From the NCBI RefSeq assembly GCF_007830445.1, contig NZ_VLKR01000024.1, forward strand, positions 1 through 64,000: DNA of 64,000 bases, written 5' to 3'. This stretch comes from Sphingobacterium siyangense (GTDB lineage Bacteria; Bacteroidota; Bacteroidia; Sphingobacteriales; Sphingobacteriaceae). The number at the start of each line of letters is the position of its first letter. Positions within the stretch are counted from its first letter, which is position 1. The translations under genes and the position numbers were made by a program. The notes beneath the pieces were generated by a model. That model was not told the DNA's origin, made no database searches, and saw only the letters and a list, made by a program, of their open reading frames with translations. Of this stretch, positions 34,850 through 44,072 are shown piece by piece.

Positions 34850-36451
34850 TTAGATAAATTGTTGGATAAAACTCACGAGATTCAGAACACTGGCGTTTAG
34901 GTTGTTAAATACCAATGCCGGCATAACTCCAAGTAATAAGGCGAGCGCTAGGGTAGGAAATAAGATGATCTGCTCGCGTGAATTTAGGTCTGTAAGTGCA
35001 TTACTCCAAGATTCACCACCTTTTAAGCGAATTTGTCCAAAGAACATACGTTGCAGTGTCCAAAGTAGATAGGCTGCACTTAATAGGATACCTATGGAAC
35101 CCCCAAGTGCCATCCAGCGCGGTAACCCGGTTCCTATGCTCGCTGCATTGAAGGAACCGATAATGACAAAGGCTTCACCAATAAAGGCTGAAAAGCCGGG
35201 CAGGCCCAGGGATGCAAAAAATGCGACAGCGACGTAACCTGTGTATTTAGGCATAATTTGAGCTAGGCCACGGAAACTATAGATATTTCTGTCATGTACT
35301 CGGTCATAGACCACGCCAACAAGGAAAAAGAGTGCCGCTGATAAGAATCCATGGGAAATCATCTGAAACATGGCGCCAGAAATACCTTCGGCAGTCAGTG
35401 ATGCAATACCAAGCAGCACAAAACCCATATGAGAGACCGATGAATAAGCAATCATTCGTTTCAGGTCTTTTTGTGATAAGGCATTCAAGGCTCCATAAAT
35501 AATGGATACAACGCCGATTAATCCAAGCCACCAATTGGATAAGGCTGCCATATCGGGAAAGATGCTATAACAGATACGGATGATACCGTAACCACCAATT
35601 TTCAGGAGGATACCGGCAAGAATAATAGATACTGGTGTCGGCGCTTCAACGTGCGCATCCGGCAGCCAAGTATGTAGGGGAACAATGGGTACTTTAATGG
35701 CAAAGGCAAAGAAAAGCACAATGAAACCAATCAGTCGAGCCGAAACACCCAAAATTTCCTGGTAACCCTCCCAGCCGAAAATAGAACCCTCAAGATAATT
35801 CTGTGGATTCATCATATAGATCATGTTGAAAGTATGTGCTCCAGTCAAAGGATTGATTACTGAAAAATACAATCCTACGATAATCAACAACATAAATACA
35901 GACCCGAATAGGGTATATAGAAAGAATTTTATAGCCGCGTATTCGCGTCTTGCACCACCCCAGATACCGATCAAGAAGTAGAGTGGCAGTAACATGACTT
36001 CATAAAACAAATAGAATAGGAAGAAATCCAATGCACAGAAAATCCCCATAACGGCCATATTAAGTACCATGAGTAAGGCAAAGTATCCCTTCGGACTTTT
36101 CTGGATATTCCAAGAGGCGCCTATAGCCATCAGCATAACGAAAGCGCTCAGCAATAACAAGGGCATGGAGATCCCATCAATACCAATAAGATAATCGATC
36201 TCCAATTTACCTATTGATCCTAAATCTAATCGGATCCAGGAAAGCTGTTCAATAAATTGATAGCCCCCCAGATCTTGGACTCCTGTTTTGCTTGCATCAA
36301 ATTGTGCATAACATATTCCGGCCAGTACAAATTGTATTGCTGTGAATGCTAAAGCAATATATTTGTAACTCGATTTATATCGTGTTGGTAGGGCGAGAAT
36401 GAGCGCCGTAGCCAATAGCGGTAAAAATATCAATAAGGATAAAATAGGCAT
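34850..36451 (-). CDS. nuoM: NADH:quinone oxidoreductase subunit M
   Basis: Antiporter-like subunit of complex I (533 residues). KVPIVPLHTWLPDAHVEAPT (about 248-267) is the conserved proton-channel segment, preceded by a Glu in the FYEVMLLPLYFLIG helix (about 150-163) that belongs to the pumping path. KRMIAYSSVSHMGFVLLG (about 330-347) is the second hallmark. It lies 3 bp after nuoL and 6 bp before nuoN. Length is within the usual range. Confidence 0.97.
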   Translation of the reverse strand: MPILSLLIFLPLLATALILALPTRYKSSYKYIALAFTAIQFVLAGICYAQFDASKTGVQDLGGYQFIEQLSWIRLDLGSIGKLEIDYLIGIDGISMPLLLLSAFVMLMAIGASWNIQKSPKGYFALLMVLNMAVMGIFCALDFFLFYLFYEVMLLPLYFLIGIWGGARREYAAIKFFLYTLFGSVFMLLIIVGLYFSVINPLTGAHTFNMIYMMNPQNYLEGSIFGWEGYQEILGVSARLIGFIVLFFAFAIKVPIVPLHTWLPDAHVEAPTPVSIILAGILLKIGGYGIIRICYSIFPDMAALSNWWLGLIGVVSIIYGALNALSQKDLKRMIAYSSVSHMGFVLLGIASLTAEGISGAMFQMISHGFLSAALFFLVGVVYDRVHDRNIYSFRGLAQIMPKYTGYVAVAFFASLGLPGFSAFIGEAFVIIGSFNAASIGTGLPRWMALGGSIGILLSAAYLLWTLQRMFFGQIRLKGGESWSNALTDLNSREQIILFPTLALALLLGVMPALVFNNLNASVLNLVSFIQQFI

Positions 36452-36454
36452 TTC

Positions 36455-38509
36455 CTAAAAGAATATAAGATAAATTAAACCAAGTAAAACTAATAAAAAG
36501 ACGGAATACAATGTTGTCTGTATCTTTCCATTTTGGACCAGGCGAACCTGATTGCCTGTCCAATAGGCTACAGTAGCAACCGTATTAACAAAACCATCTA
36601 CAATATATTTGTCTATCCAAACACTTAGCTGAGAAAGGGATAAGACGATAAACTGAATCAAAGAAATTAAAGCGTCAACGATATGAAGGTCAAACCAATA
36701 ACAGAACTGTGCTAATTTTAATGTGCCATTAACAAAGACTGCTTGGTAAAACTCATTGATATACCCCTGGTTGAAAGCGGCTTTTAATCCCTGGCTAGCG
36801 GCGTTCAACGGGTATTTATTTTGTACATACCATTTCCAGCCGATGATCCAGCCAATACCCGAACCTAGTAGCAATATGACAGGAATGATAAGGTGCGCAC
36901 TGTGGCTTGGTGAAAAAGCATATTCATCCAATAAAAGGCCGTCCATCAACCAGGAATCGTGATACGAAAACGGATTGAAAGAAAATAGTGGGAATAAGCA
37001 GAACAGTCCCAAAACAAACATGGGGATCAACATGGTTTTTGGCGCTTCATGCAGCGGTTGATCATGTAGTTTGCCCTGAAGCTGTTTCAACAGTCTGAAC
37101 TCCCCAAAAAAGGCTTTGAATAGCAAACGACCGATGTAGAAAGCCGTTAAAATACTCACCAGAATCAAACTTATGGGGATGATAAGGTATAAGTTACCTT
37201 TTGAAATAGCCCATTCAAAGGAAGAGATAACAATACTATCTTTGGATAGATAACCTGAAGTCAACGGGAATCCTGCAAGTGCTAGCGAAGCTATGCTCAT
37301 CAGCACGAAGGTCTTTGGCATATATTGACGTAGCCCGCCCATATTCCGTAAATCCTGCGGGTCAAAGTCCAGGTGGCTATGTTCTTTAAGATGCGCCATT
37401 TCATGAATGACAGCTCCGGCAGAAAGAAACAACAGACACTTAAAGAAGGCATGGGTCGTTAGGTGAAATAGTGCAGCATCCCATGTTCCAATGCCAATGC
37501 CAACCATCATAAAACCTAACTGCGATATGGTCGAAAAGGCAAGAATACGTTTGATGTCGTATTGGCCAAGCGCGAAGTATGCGGCCAAAGCAGCGGTTAT
37601 TGTACCAATGATGGCAATAAATAATAAGGCAGATTCATTAAATAATGGAAATACAGTAGCCAGCAGGAATACACCAGCAGCAACCATTGTCGCGGCGTGA
37701 ATCAGCGAGGATACGGATGTAGGGCCTTCCATGGCATCAGGAAGCCATACATGTAATGGAAATTGTGCGGATTTAGCCATAGCTGCCAAGAAGAAGGCTA
37801 ATCCAGCAATGGTAAGCCAAATCTGAGGTAAGCTATTGACTGGAGATATCCATAATCCTTGGGCGATTGTGGATTGATAAATTAAGCCATTGTCCCCAAA
37901 TAGATCGATTAAATTGAGGGTTTTGAACTGTGTAAATAGGATCGCAAGACCAATTAGAAAACCGAGGTCGCCGATGCGATTGACCAAAAATGCCTTTTTA
38001 TTGGCTTGTACAGCTGTCTCACGTGTGAACCAGAAGCCGATGAGGAGATACGATGCAAAACCGACCAATTCCCAAAAAACATACATCAACAGGAGGCTAT
38101 CCATAATGACCAATCCCAACATCGCAAAACAGAATAAGCTGAGATACATCCAATAGCGATGAATACCTGTATCGCCATGCATATAGGCTCTGGAGTATAT
38201 ATGTACGGGTAAGGCAACAGTCGGTACCAAAAAAAGCATCAAAGTGCTCAGATTGTTCAGCAGGATACCAACTTTAAATGACGTTTCACCGATGGTGAAC
38301 CAATTTACCTGAATTGATACCGCCGGATTATTCCATATGGAGAACCAGGTTAAGCCGCCAGCGATAAAGCTGAGGATGATGGCCGTGAGAGAAACAAGGC
38401 CGGACTGGTCGCGTTTACCTACTATTGCTTGATATACGAATGCCGCTAATGGTGCTATCAAGGTAAGCAACGCGGTCAGAAGGGGCGATATGTGAACAAA
38501 TTGATCCAA
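36455..38509 (-). CDS. nuoL: NADH:quinone oxidoreductase subunit L
   Basis: The distal antiporter-like subunit of complex I (684 residues). It has KSAQFPLHVWLPDAMEGPTSVSSLIHAATMVAAGV (shown by key residues: Lys of KSAQ, Pro-Asp of LPDAM and His of IHAAT, about 246-280), and ends with the long amphipathic lateral helix (HL) and a terminal anchor helix (about residues 560-684). It follows nuoK by 3 bp. No ATG is available at the natural N-terminus; translation appears to start at a TTG (38509). Confidence 0.97.
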   Translation of the reverse strand: MDQFVHISPLLTALLTLIAPLAAFVYQAIVGKRDQSGLVSLTAIILSFIAGGLTWFSIWNNPAVSIQVNWFTIGETSFKVGILLNNLSTLMLFLVPTVALPVHIYSRAYMHGDTGIHRYWMYLSLFCFAMLGLVIMDSLLLMYVFWELVGFASYLLIGFWFTRETAVQANKKAFLVNRIGDLGFLIGLAILFTQFKTLNLIDLFGDNGLIYQSTIAQGLWISPVNSLPQIWLTIAGLAFFLAAMAKSAQFPLHVWLPDAMEGPTSVSSLIHAATMVAAGVFLLATVFPLFNESALLFIAIIGTITAALAAYFALGQYDIKRILAFSTISQLGFMMVGIGIGTWDAALFHLTTHAFFKCLLFLSAGAVIHEMAHLKEHSHLDFDPQDLRNMGGLRQYMPKTFVLMSIASLALAGFPLTSGYLSKDSIVISSFEWAISKGNLYLIIPISLILVSILTAFYIGRLLFKAFFGEFRLLKQLQGKLHDQPLHEAPKTMLIPMFVLGLFCLFPLFSFNPFSYHDSWLMDGLLLDEYAFSPSHSAHLIIPVILLLGSGIGWIIGWKWYVQNKYPLNAASQGLKAAFNQGYINEFYQAVFVNGTLKLAQFCYWFDLHIVDALISLIQFIVLSLSQLSVWIDKYIVDGFVNTVATVAYWTGNQVRLVQNGKIQTTLYSVFLLVLLGLIYLIFF

Positions 38510-38512
38510 TGC

Positions 38513-38821
38513 TTACTTGTCTTTTAATTGGTTTATCTCATCCGGATTAATGGTTTTGTAATGTCTATAAACATTTAATACGATAGCCAATCCAACAGCG
38601 ACTGCGGCCGCAGCAAGAACGATGGCAAATAATGCAAAAATTTGCCCACCATAACTCAATTTATCATATTTTCCAAAAGCAACAAAGTTCAGGATAGCGG
38701 CATTGATCATCAACTCAATACCGACCAAAATCATAATTGCATTTTTCTTGGAAAGAACGGTATAAAGACCAATGCAAAAGATGCAGGCACTGACAACTAA
38801 AAAATGCGTCAGCGTAATCAT
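38513..38821 (-). CDS. nuoK: NADH:quinone oxidoreductase subunit K
   Basis: Small three-helix proton-path subunit of complex I (102 residues). VGIELMINAAILNFVAF (about 33-49) has the conserved Glu of helix 2, and FALFAIVLAAAAVAVGLAIVLNVYR (about 63-87) has the pattern of helix 3. It overlaps nuoJ by 4 bp and precedes nuoL by 3 bp, so translation of the three is coupled. Confidence 0.97.
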   Translation of the reverse strand: MITLTHFLVVSACIFCIGLYTVLSKKNAIMILVGIELMINAAILNFVAFGKYDKLSYGGQIFALFAIVLAAAAVAVGLAIVLNVYRHYKTINPDEINQLKDK

Positions 38822-39360
38822 ATTGTACGCTCCTTTCTGGATAAATGTGAGGCACCTATCAAGGCCATCATCAAAAACACGGATATGATTTCAAATGGCA
38901 ATACATAAAAAGTCATAAAACGTAATCCGATCTGATGAATATTATTGTCTGTTGCGACAATCTCGGTGTTATTTTCCCTAGCTTGTAAAATCCACGTCGA
39001 AGGGGTTTGTTGCCATTCAATAATGCCGTATAGCATGAGTAATAGGAAGCCAAGCACTACAGGAATAGTCTGCCATTTGGGTATGCTTAAGAATGAACCG
39101 CTGCTATCTTGGAGATCTTTTAAAAGCTCTTTATTAGAAAGCATAAAGGCAAATAACATCAATATGAGCACGCCGCCAACATACACCATAATTTGTGTAA
39201 TGGCCACAAAATCGGCTAAAGCAAATAGGTAAAGGCCTGCCATTGCAAATAAGACAATAAAAAACAGGAATAAAGCACGTGCAATATTTTTGAGATTGAC
39301 GAGCAAAAGTGCTGAACCGATTGCTAGGGTAGCAAAGGCATAGAATAAAATACTTTCCAT
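38818..39360 (-). CDS. nuoJ: NADH:quinone oxidoreductase subunit J
   Basis: Membrane subunit of complex I (180 residues, five helices). VYVGGVLILMLFAFML (about 59-74) is the conserved helix with a bend, part of the conformational coupling path. Its periplasmic or cytoplasmic loop between helices 4 and 5 is short. It lies 3 bp after nuoI and overlaps nuoK by 4 bp. Confidence 0.96.
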   Translation of the reverse strand: MESILFYAFATLAIGSALLLVNLKNIARALFLFFIVLFAMAGLYLFALADFVAITQIMVYVGGVLILMLFAFMLSNKELLKDLQDSSGSFLSIPKWQTIPVVLGFLLLMLYGIIEWQQTPSTWILQARENNTEIVATDNNIHQIGLRFMTFYVLPFEIISVFLMMALIGASHLSRKERTI

Positions 39361-39363
39361 CTT

Positions 39364-39927
39364 TTATTTTTGCTTTGCTGCCTCCTTTTCAGCTTGAAAT
39401 TTGGTCCATTCTGCTTTACGTTGTGCGACCTCGCTATCGGTCATATCTGAGAAACCATAGATAAGATCAGTCAGTTTTTGTGAGCTGCGGTCATATTCGT
39501 TGGTCATGGTAATACATTCTGTCGGACATACGACAGTACATAGCCCGCAATACATACATTTGGCCATGTCAATGTTGAATTTGGCCGGGTATAGTCTTTT
39601 AACGCTACCATCGGAAGTTTTTCCAATCGCTTCCGGTGATTTGATGGCTTCGATTTCGATGCAGTCGACAGGACAAGCCTTTGCGCATAAATCACATACA
39701 ATGCAGTCTTCGATATCGACTTGCAGCTGATAGCGGGCAACCTCGGGGATAGGCATTTTTTCACGCGGGTATTGTACCGTGACAATACCTTCCTGCTGAT
39801 CAAAGTAGTTATCCTTTTTGATATTTAATTCCGTTCGCGAACGTCGGGCACCAAACAAGTGTTTAACAGTCAAAGATAAACCCTTGATTGCCGTACGAAA
39901 TGCATGCGAAGCCGTTTTAAATATCAT
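39364..39927 (-). CDS. nuoI: NADH:quinone oxidoreductase subunit I (2x 4Fe-4S)
   Basis: Peripheral-arm ferredoxin-like subunit (187 residues) that carries clusters N6a and N6b. Two CxxCxxCxxxC(P) motifs are visible: CIVCDLCAKACPVDC (about 73-87) and CMYCGLCTVVCPTEC (about 119-133). A C-terminal charged extension (about 150-187) ends in KEAAKQK. It is the only peripheral-arm gene here and sits between nuoH and nuoJ with 3-bp spacings. NuoB, C, D, E, F and G are not encoded in this window. Confidence 0.97.
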   Translation of the reverse strand: MIFKTASHAFRTAIKGLSLTVKHLFGARRSRTELNIKKDNYFDQQEGIVTVQYPREKMPIPEVARYQLQVDIEDCIVCDLCAKACPVDCIEIEAIKSPEAIGKTSDGSVKRLYPAKFNIDMAKCMYCGLCTVVCPTECITMTNEYDRSSQKLTDLIYGFSDMTDSEVAQRKAEWTKFQAEKEAAKQK

Positions 39928-39930
39928 ATC

Positions 39931-41004
39931 CTATGCTATAACTAAAATTCGCCAAATTGCAGAAATGGCCATACAAAGAAAAGCCAGCGGCGTCAATACT
40001 TTCCAACATAAACTCATCAGTTGATCTGCACGCAACCGTGGTAATGTCCATCGAATCCACATTTGGATACCAACAATAAATAATGATTTGGCTAAGGTCC
40101 AAAATATTCCCCACACTAAGCCTGTGGTCCAATCGGCCAAACGTATTGCACCTATGTTTGGTAACGGTGTATTCCAAGCTCCTAAGAAGAGAACAACCCC
40201 CAACATCGATACCAAAAACATCATGGCATACTCCGCCAAAAAGATAAAGGCAAATTGTATCCCGCCATATTCTGTATGGAAGCCACCGACCAATTCAGAT
40301 TCGGCTTCCGGGATATCAAAGGGAGCACGATTACACTCGGCAAGGGTTGCGATAAAGAATATGATGTAGGTGATAATCAAATGTGGAGCCTGAAAAATAT
40401 TCCAGGCGAAGAGCCCCCCAATCTCATTGACTTCCCAAAGACCCAAGAGTTTAATGCTTCCATTGGTTAGGATGCCCTGTCCAATAGCGATTTCATTCAA
40501 ATTTAGGGTTTGGGTTAGCATAACGACCGTAATTAGGGAGAGGCCTACCGGAATTTCATAAGACACCATCTGTGCTATGGCACGCATGGATCCTAATAAA
40601 GAATATTTGTTGTTAGATCCCCAGCCAGCCATTAAAATGCCCAAAGCATCAATGGAGATGATGGCCATTATGAAGAACAGACCCGTATGCGTATCCGCTG
40701 GAATAAAATCTTTGGCCCAGGGAATAACGGCAAAACCTGTAAATACAGCAACGAAAATAACGATAGGAGCAACTCTAAAGAGAATCTTATCGGCTGATGA
40801 GGGGGTAATTAATTCTTTTTGTAATAATTTGAGAATGTCGGCGATCGTTTGGAGACTGCCATACTTTCCTGTTTCCATCGGTCCTAGACGATCCTGTACA
40901 AATCCCGCGATCTTTCGCTCGGCATATACTGCAAACAAGGTGAAAGCTGCTATAAAGGTGAAAATAGCAATGGGAACCAAGATATGTAGTATTGTTTCTA
41001 ACAA
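39931..41004 (-). CDS. nuoH: NADH:quinone oxidoreductase subunit H
   Basis: Membrane subunit of complex I that forms the quinone-binding chamber (357 residues). YAERKIAGFVQDRLGPMETGKYG (key residues Glu-Arg-Lys and Asp-Arg-x-Gly-Pro, about 27-49) and RAPFDIPEAESELVGGFHTEYGG (about 227-249, with its acidic quinone-cavity residues) are signature segments. No ATG lies at the natural N-terminus; the start is a TTG at 41004. It is the first gene of a seven-gene operon. A TAAGTTTG element 43 bp upstream suggests the operon has its own promoter. Confidence 0.97.
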   Translation of the reverse strand: MLETILHILVPIAIFTFIAAFTLFAVYAERKIAGFVQDRLGPMETGKYGSLQTIADILKLLQKELITPSSADKILFRVAPIVIFVAVFTGFAVIPWAKDFIPADTHTGLFFIMAIISIDALGILMAGWGSNNKYSLLGSMRAIAQMVSYEIPVGLSLITVVMLTQTLNLNEIAIGQGILTNGSIKLLGLWEVNEIGGLFAWNIFQAPHLIITYIIFFIATLAECNRAPFDIPEAESELVGGFHTEYGGIQFAFIFLAEYAMMFLVSMLGVVLFLGAWNTPLPNIGAIRLADWTTGLVWGIFWTLAKSLFIVGIQMWIRWTLPRLRADQLMSLCWKVLTPLAFLCMAISAIWRILVIA

Positions 41005-41046
41005 GTCTTATTTATAATGATTTTTAATAAGAGACCAATGAATACG

Positions 41047-41054
41047 CAAACTTA
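41047..41054 (-). promoter_or_regulatory. Candidate -7 element of the nuoH-N operon
   Basis: TAAGTTTG on the minus strand fits TAnnTTTG and predicts a leader of about 37 nt. The -33 region is not a good match. It lies after the gltA terminator, so this is the first position at which a nuoH promoter would be expected. Confidence 0.5.
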
Positions 41055-41205
41055 ACGAAAAACAGGGAATTTAGATAAGGAAAAATTAAAATATACTTAA
41101 CAAGTAGATTATCGTGACAATAGCGTAACGACAAGTAATCATATCTTGTTCGAGTAGGTGGTTTCGGACAGCTGTAATGCCATCCATGTTAGCTCGGATG
41201 AAAAT

Positions 41206-41233
41206 AAAAAAGCACCCCGAGGGATGCTTTTTT
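41206..41233 (-). terminator. Terminator after citrate synthase
   Basis: A 13-bp stem (41206-41218 with 41221-41233) closed by two bases; on the minus strand the only non-Watson-Crick pair is a U-G. A T-run follows. It begins 22 bp after the gltA stop and separates gltA from the nuo operon. Confidence 0.88.
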
Positions 41234-41254
41234 AGGATATAAATCGAAATCGGA

Positions 41255-42541
41255 TTAACGATTTGAAAATTCAACGTAGTCGCGTTCTGTGTGGCCAACG
41301 TATACTTGTCTAGGACGACCGATAGGCTCTTTGTTTTCGCGCATTTCTTTCCATTGTGCAATCCATCCCGGTAGACGGCCTAAAGCAAATAATACCGTAA
41401 ACATATCTGCTTTGAAACCTAATGCACGGTAGATGATACCTGAATAGAAGTCAACATTTGGATAAAGTTTTCTGTCGATGAAATATTGGTCATTCAATGC
41501 TGCTTCTTCAAGCTTTTTAGCGATATCCAATACCGGATCTTGAACGCCTAATTTCTCCAAGATATCATCACATGCTTTTTTGATGATCTTAGCACGAGGG
41601 TCGAAGTTTTTATAAACGCGGTGACCGAATCCCATTAGACGGAAAGGGTCGTTTTTGTCTTTTGCTTTAGCAAGATATTTTTCAGCATCACCACCATCAT
41701 TTTTAATGGCCTCCAACATCTCGATTACGGCTTGGTTTGCACCACCATGTAATGGTCCCCACAATGCATTGATACCCGATGCAACAGATGCATAAAGGTT
41801 TGCATTGGATGAACCAACGATGCGAACAGTAGATGTTGAACAGTTTTGCTCGTGATCAGCATGTAAAATCAACAATTTGTGCATGGCATCAATTACGACT
41901 GGATCGAATGTTTTTTCATCGTTAACTTCTCCGAATAACATGTTTAGGAAGTTGTCAATGTAACCAAGGTTATTTTTTGGATAAACAACAGGATGACCTA
42001 ATGATTTCTTTTGAATCCAAGAAACGATTGTTGGCATTTTTGCCAAAAGATTGATGATCGTTTGATCTTCTTCTTCGTCAGTTAAGTTAGGATTTAAAGA
42101 TTCTGGGTAAAATGCCGATAATGCGCCTACTAAACACGAAAGTTGGCCCATTGGGTGAGATTTGGATGGGAATCCAGCGAAGAAGTTTTTCATGTCTTCG
42201 TGAATCATCATTTGCTTTTTGATGTCAGCTCTGAATTTTTCCAATACCTCTTTTTTGGGAAGTTCTCCATAAATCAACAAATAAGCAACTTCCAAGAAAG
42301 TCGATTTCTCTGCCAATTGTTCAATTGGATATCCTCTATATCTCAATATGCCTTTTTCACCGTCAAGGAAAGTAATCGCACTTTTCGTTGCACCTGTATT
42401 TTTGTATCCTGGGTCTAACGTAATAAATCCGCTTAGATCTCTTAATTTCGAAATATCAACTGCTTTTTCATTTTCAGTACCGACAATGACCGGAAGGTCA
42501 TACGAAGTGCCGTCTAAATTTATAGATGCTTTATCTGACAT
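41255..42541 (-). CDS. gltA: Citrate synthase
   Basis: Hexameric-type (type II) citrate synthase, 428 residues, condensing acetyl-CoA with oxaloacetate at the entry of the TCA cycle. Catalytic segments are HADHEQNCSTSTVR (about 228-241), GPLHGGANQAVIEML (about 259-273, active-site His) and GFGHRVYKNFDPRAK (about 302-316, second His and the oxaloacetate-binding Arg); PNVDFYSG (about 361-368) has the catalytic Asp. A beta-rich N-terminal extension (1-50) is typical of Gram-negative forms. It is monocistronic, with a probable promoter 43 bp upstream and a strong terminator. Confidence 0.97.
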   Translation of the reverse strand: MSDKASINLDGTSYDLPVIVGTENEKAVDISKLRDLSGFITLDPGYKNTGATKSAITFLDGEKGILRYRGYPIEQLAEKSTFLEVAYLLIYGELPKKEVLEKFRADIKKQMMIHEDMKNFFAGFPSKSHPMGQLSCLVGALSAFYPESLNPNLTDEEEDQTIINLLAKMPTIVSWIQKKSLGHPVVYPKNNLGYIDNFLNMLFGEVNDEKTFDPVVIDAMHKLLILHADHEQNCSTSTVRIVGSSNANLYASVASGINALWGPLHGGANQAVIEMLEAIKNDGGDAEKYLAKAKDKNDPFRLMGFGHRVYKNFDPRAKIIKKACDDILEKLGVQDPVLDIAKKLEEAALNDQYFIDRKLYPNVDFYSGIIYRALGFKADMFTVLFALGRLPGWIAQWKEMRENKEPIGRPRQVYVGHTERDYVEFSNR

Positions 42542-42583
42542 GTTTATATATTATCTTATATCTGATTTGTTATGCTAATCTCA

Positions 42584-42591
42584 CAAATTTA
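42584..42591 (-). promoter_or_regulatory. Candidate -7 element of gltA
   Basis: TAAATTTG on the minus strand matches the consensus and would give a leader of about 36 nt. No clear TTTG is found at the -33 spacing. Confidence 0.45.
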
Positions 42592-42732
42592 ACTATTTGA
42601 TATTTAAAATTGAAAGTTCTTTTGGAATTAAAATGACATGATTGCGTCATTTTGGATAATATTCACTAATTATTTACTTAAATAAGCAAATAATTTATTC
42701 AAATTTAACATTATCTTATTTTGCAAAAAATA

Positions 42733-42978
42733 TCAATCTATTTTTCTTTGCGCAACCTTTCCTTTGTCTTCGTAGTTGCCCTGTTTACCCGATCCAAAAA
42801 AGGGGAGTATGACAAAACATACCAGAATAATAGAGGTTAGTGTCAGAATTCCCGTAGTCCACAATATTTTGCTGAAGTTCTCTGCATCCAATAGCTTAAT
42901 GCCCCAAAGCCCCAGTAGGAAATAGGTGGCAACGAAAAGTATCACCAAGGTGAGTAATATACCGAATATGTATTTCAT
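42733..42978 (-). CDS. Small two-helix membrane protein, unknown
   Basis: An 81-residue protein with two predicted transmembrane helices (about 4-25 and 38-61) and a short polar tail (GSGKQGNYEDKGKVAQRK). I do not recognise a family. It is the last gene of a minus-strand group with the SPFH protein (82 bp upstream) and the zinc-ribbon protein, so it may be a membrane partner of the SPFH protein. No terminator is obvious between it and the gltA promoter region. Confidence 0.65.
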   Translation of the reverse strand: MKYIFGILLTLVILFVATYFLLGLWGIKLLDAENFSKILWTTGILTLTSIILVCFVILPFFGSGKQGNYEDKGKVAQRKID

Positions 42979-43059
42979 AGCTGAATTAATTTATGTGTTA
43001 TGAATTGATTCACCTCGGTATAATTGAGCTGAATCGTGATATGAATATCCCCGCATGCA

Positions 43060-44067
43060 TTATATTTTATTGAGGATCTGTTTTTTGAGCGTATCGAATT
43101 CTTCTTGGGTAATGATGTTTTCACGGAGCAGCAGCTGCAGCTTTTGAAGTTTCTCGACAAAGTCGCCCTCTTGCTGAATATGATCTTTGATCTCCTCTTT
43201 TTGGAGGTCAAACTGTTTTCCGAGTTCCATACCGACGCCCAGCTGTGCCCCTACACCCGCGATTCCCCCTTCATTTTTAGCGGCATCACGGAGCGCACGT
43301 AGTTTTTCTAATTCAACATAGCTCAGACCTGCCTGTTGCGCCGCTTGATTTTGTGTGGTCAAATCTGCGATTTCTCCGATTCTTCGTTGAGTATTGGCGT
43401 CAAATTGAGTTCCTAAGATTTTGAAATCCGTAACATCGAGCCCAAGATCCTTAAAGTCTTGTTCAACTGCAGTTTTGATATCGCTGGATAGCAGCCCCAG
43501 TTGGCTGTCAATCTCATTATAACCTAGTTTCTTTTGTGCAATCTGCGCAATAATTTGTTGTGGGATCCGATTATTGATGATGTCTTGAATGACAGCTGTG
43601 TTGACCGTATTTTGATTAGCTACAATGTTTTTATAGAAATGCACTGGTTCCTTGATCAGGTAAGAGAATGTACCATTCAAGCCGATTTCTATTGGTAAAT
43701 TGTAATGGGGGTCGATATATTTAATAGGTGTCCCCGTTCCCCAGGATTGATTGACGATAGCGGCCGTACGAAAAAAGTAGATGTAAAGTTTATGTTCGGA
43801 TTCAAAGTTCTGCCGTAAACGCGCTAAAGTGGTAAAGAATGGATGGTTGTCCGTTTTGAGGTTGTATGTTCCCGGTTCGGTCAGCAGGTTTTCACCTTTT
43901 CCTTCATAGACAAGGATGCAGCCCTGCCCTGGAGCGAGGATCAGCTTGCTGGAATTTTTGATCTCGTTCCTTTCGGATGGGAATTTATACCACAATAATT
44001 GAGGGTCTTGGTTTTTCCACTCGATGACTTCAGAAAGCTGGTTGTTAAAAAGATTAAATAGTCCCAT
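43060..44067 (-). CDS. SPFH-domain protein with C-terminal SHOCT domain
   Basis: A 335-residue protein of the YdjI-like (virion core/SPFH) group. The SPFH domain (about 30-240) starts with SSKLILAPGQGCILVYEGK; a predicted coiled stretch follows (about 225-300). The C-terminus (about 305-335), KLQKLQLLLRENIITQEEFDTLKKQIL, is a SHOCT domain that usually mediates oligomerisation. There is no transmembrane segment, so membrane association would be peripheral. It starts 5 bp after the zinc-ribbon gene, with which it is surely co-transcribed. Family members are linked to membrane-stress responses; the role here is not known. Confidence 0.85.
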   Translation of the reverse strand: MGLFNLFNNQLSEVIEWKNQDPQLLWYKFPSERNEIKNSSKLILAPGQGCILVYEGKGENLLTEPGTYNLKTDNHPFFTTLARLRQNFESEHKLYIYFFRTAAIVNQSWGTGTPIKYIDPHYNLPIEIGLNGTFSYLIKEPVHFYKNIVANQNTVNTAVIQDIINNRIPQQIIAQIAQKKLGYNEIDSQLGLLSSDIKTAVEQDFKDLGLDVTDFKILGTQFDANTQRRIGEIADLTTQNQAAQQAGLSYVELEKLRALRDAAKNEGGIAGVGAQLGVGMELGKQFDLQKEEIKDHIQQEGDFVEKLQKLQLLLRENIITQEEFDTLKKQILNKI

Positions 44068-44072
44068 AGTGT

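Noticed and set aside
39504..39803. Long overlapping frames inside the nuo, gltA and TPR genes
   Set aside because: They are antisense or out-of-frame shadows of well-supported genes and show no family features.
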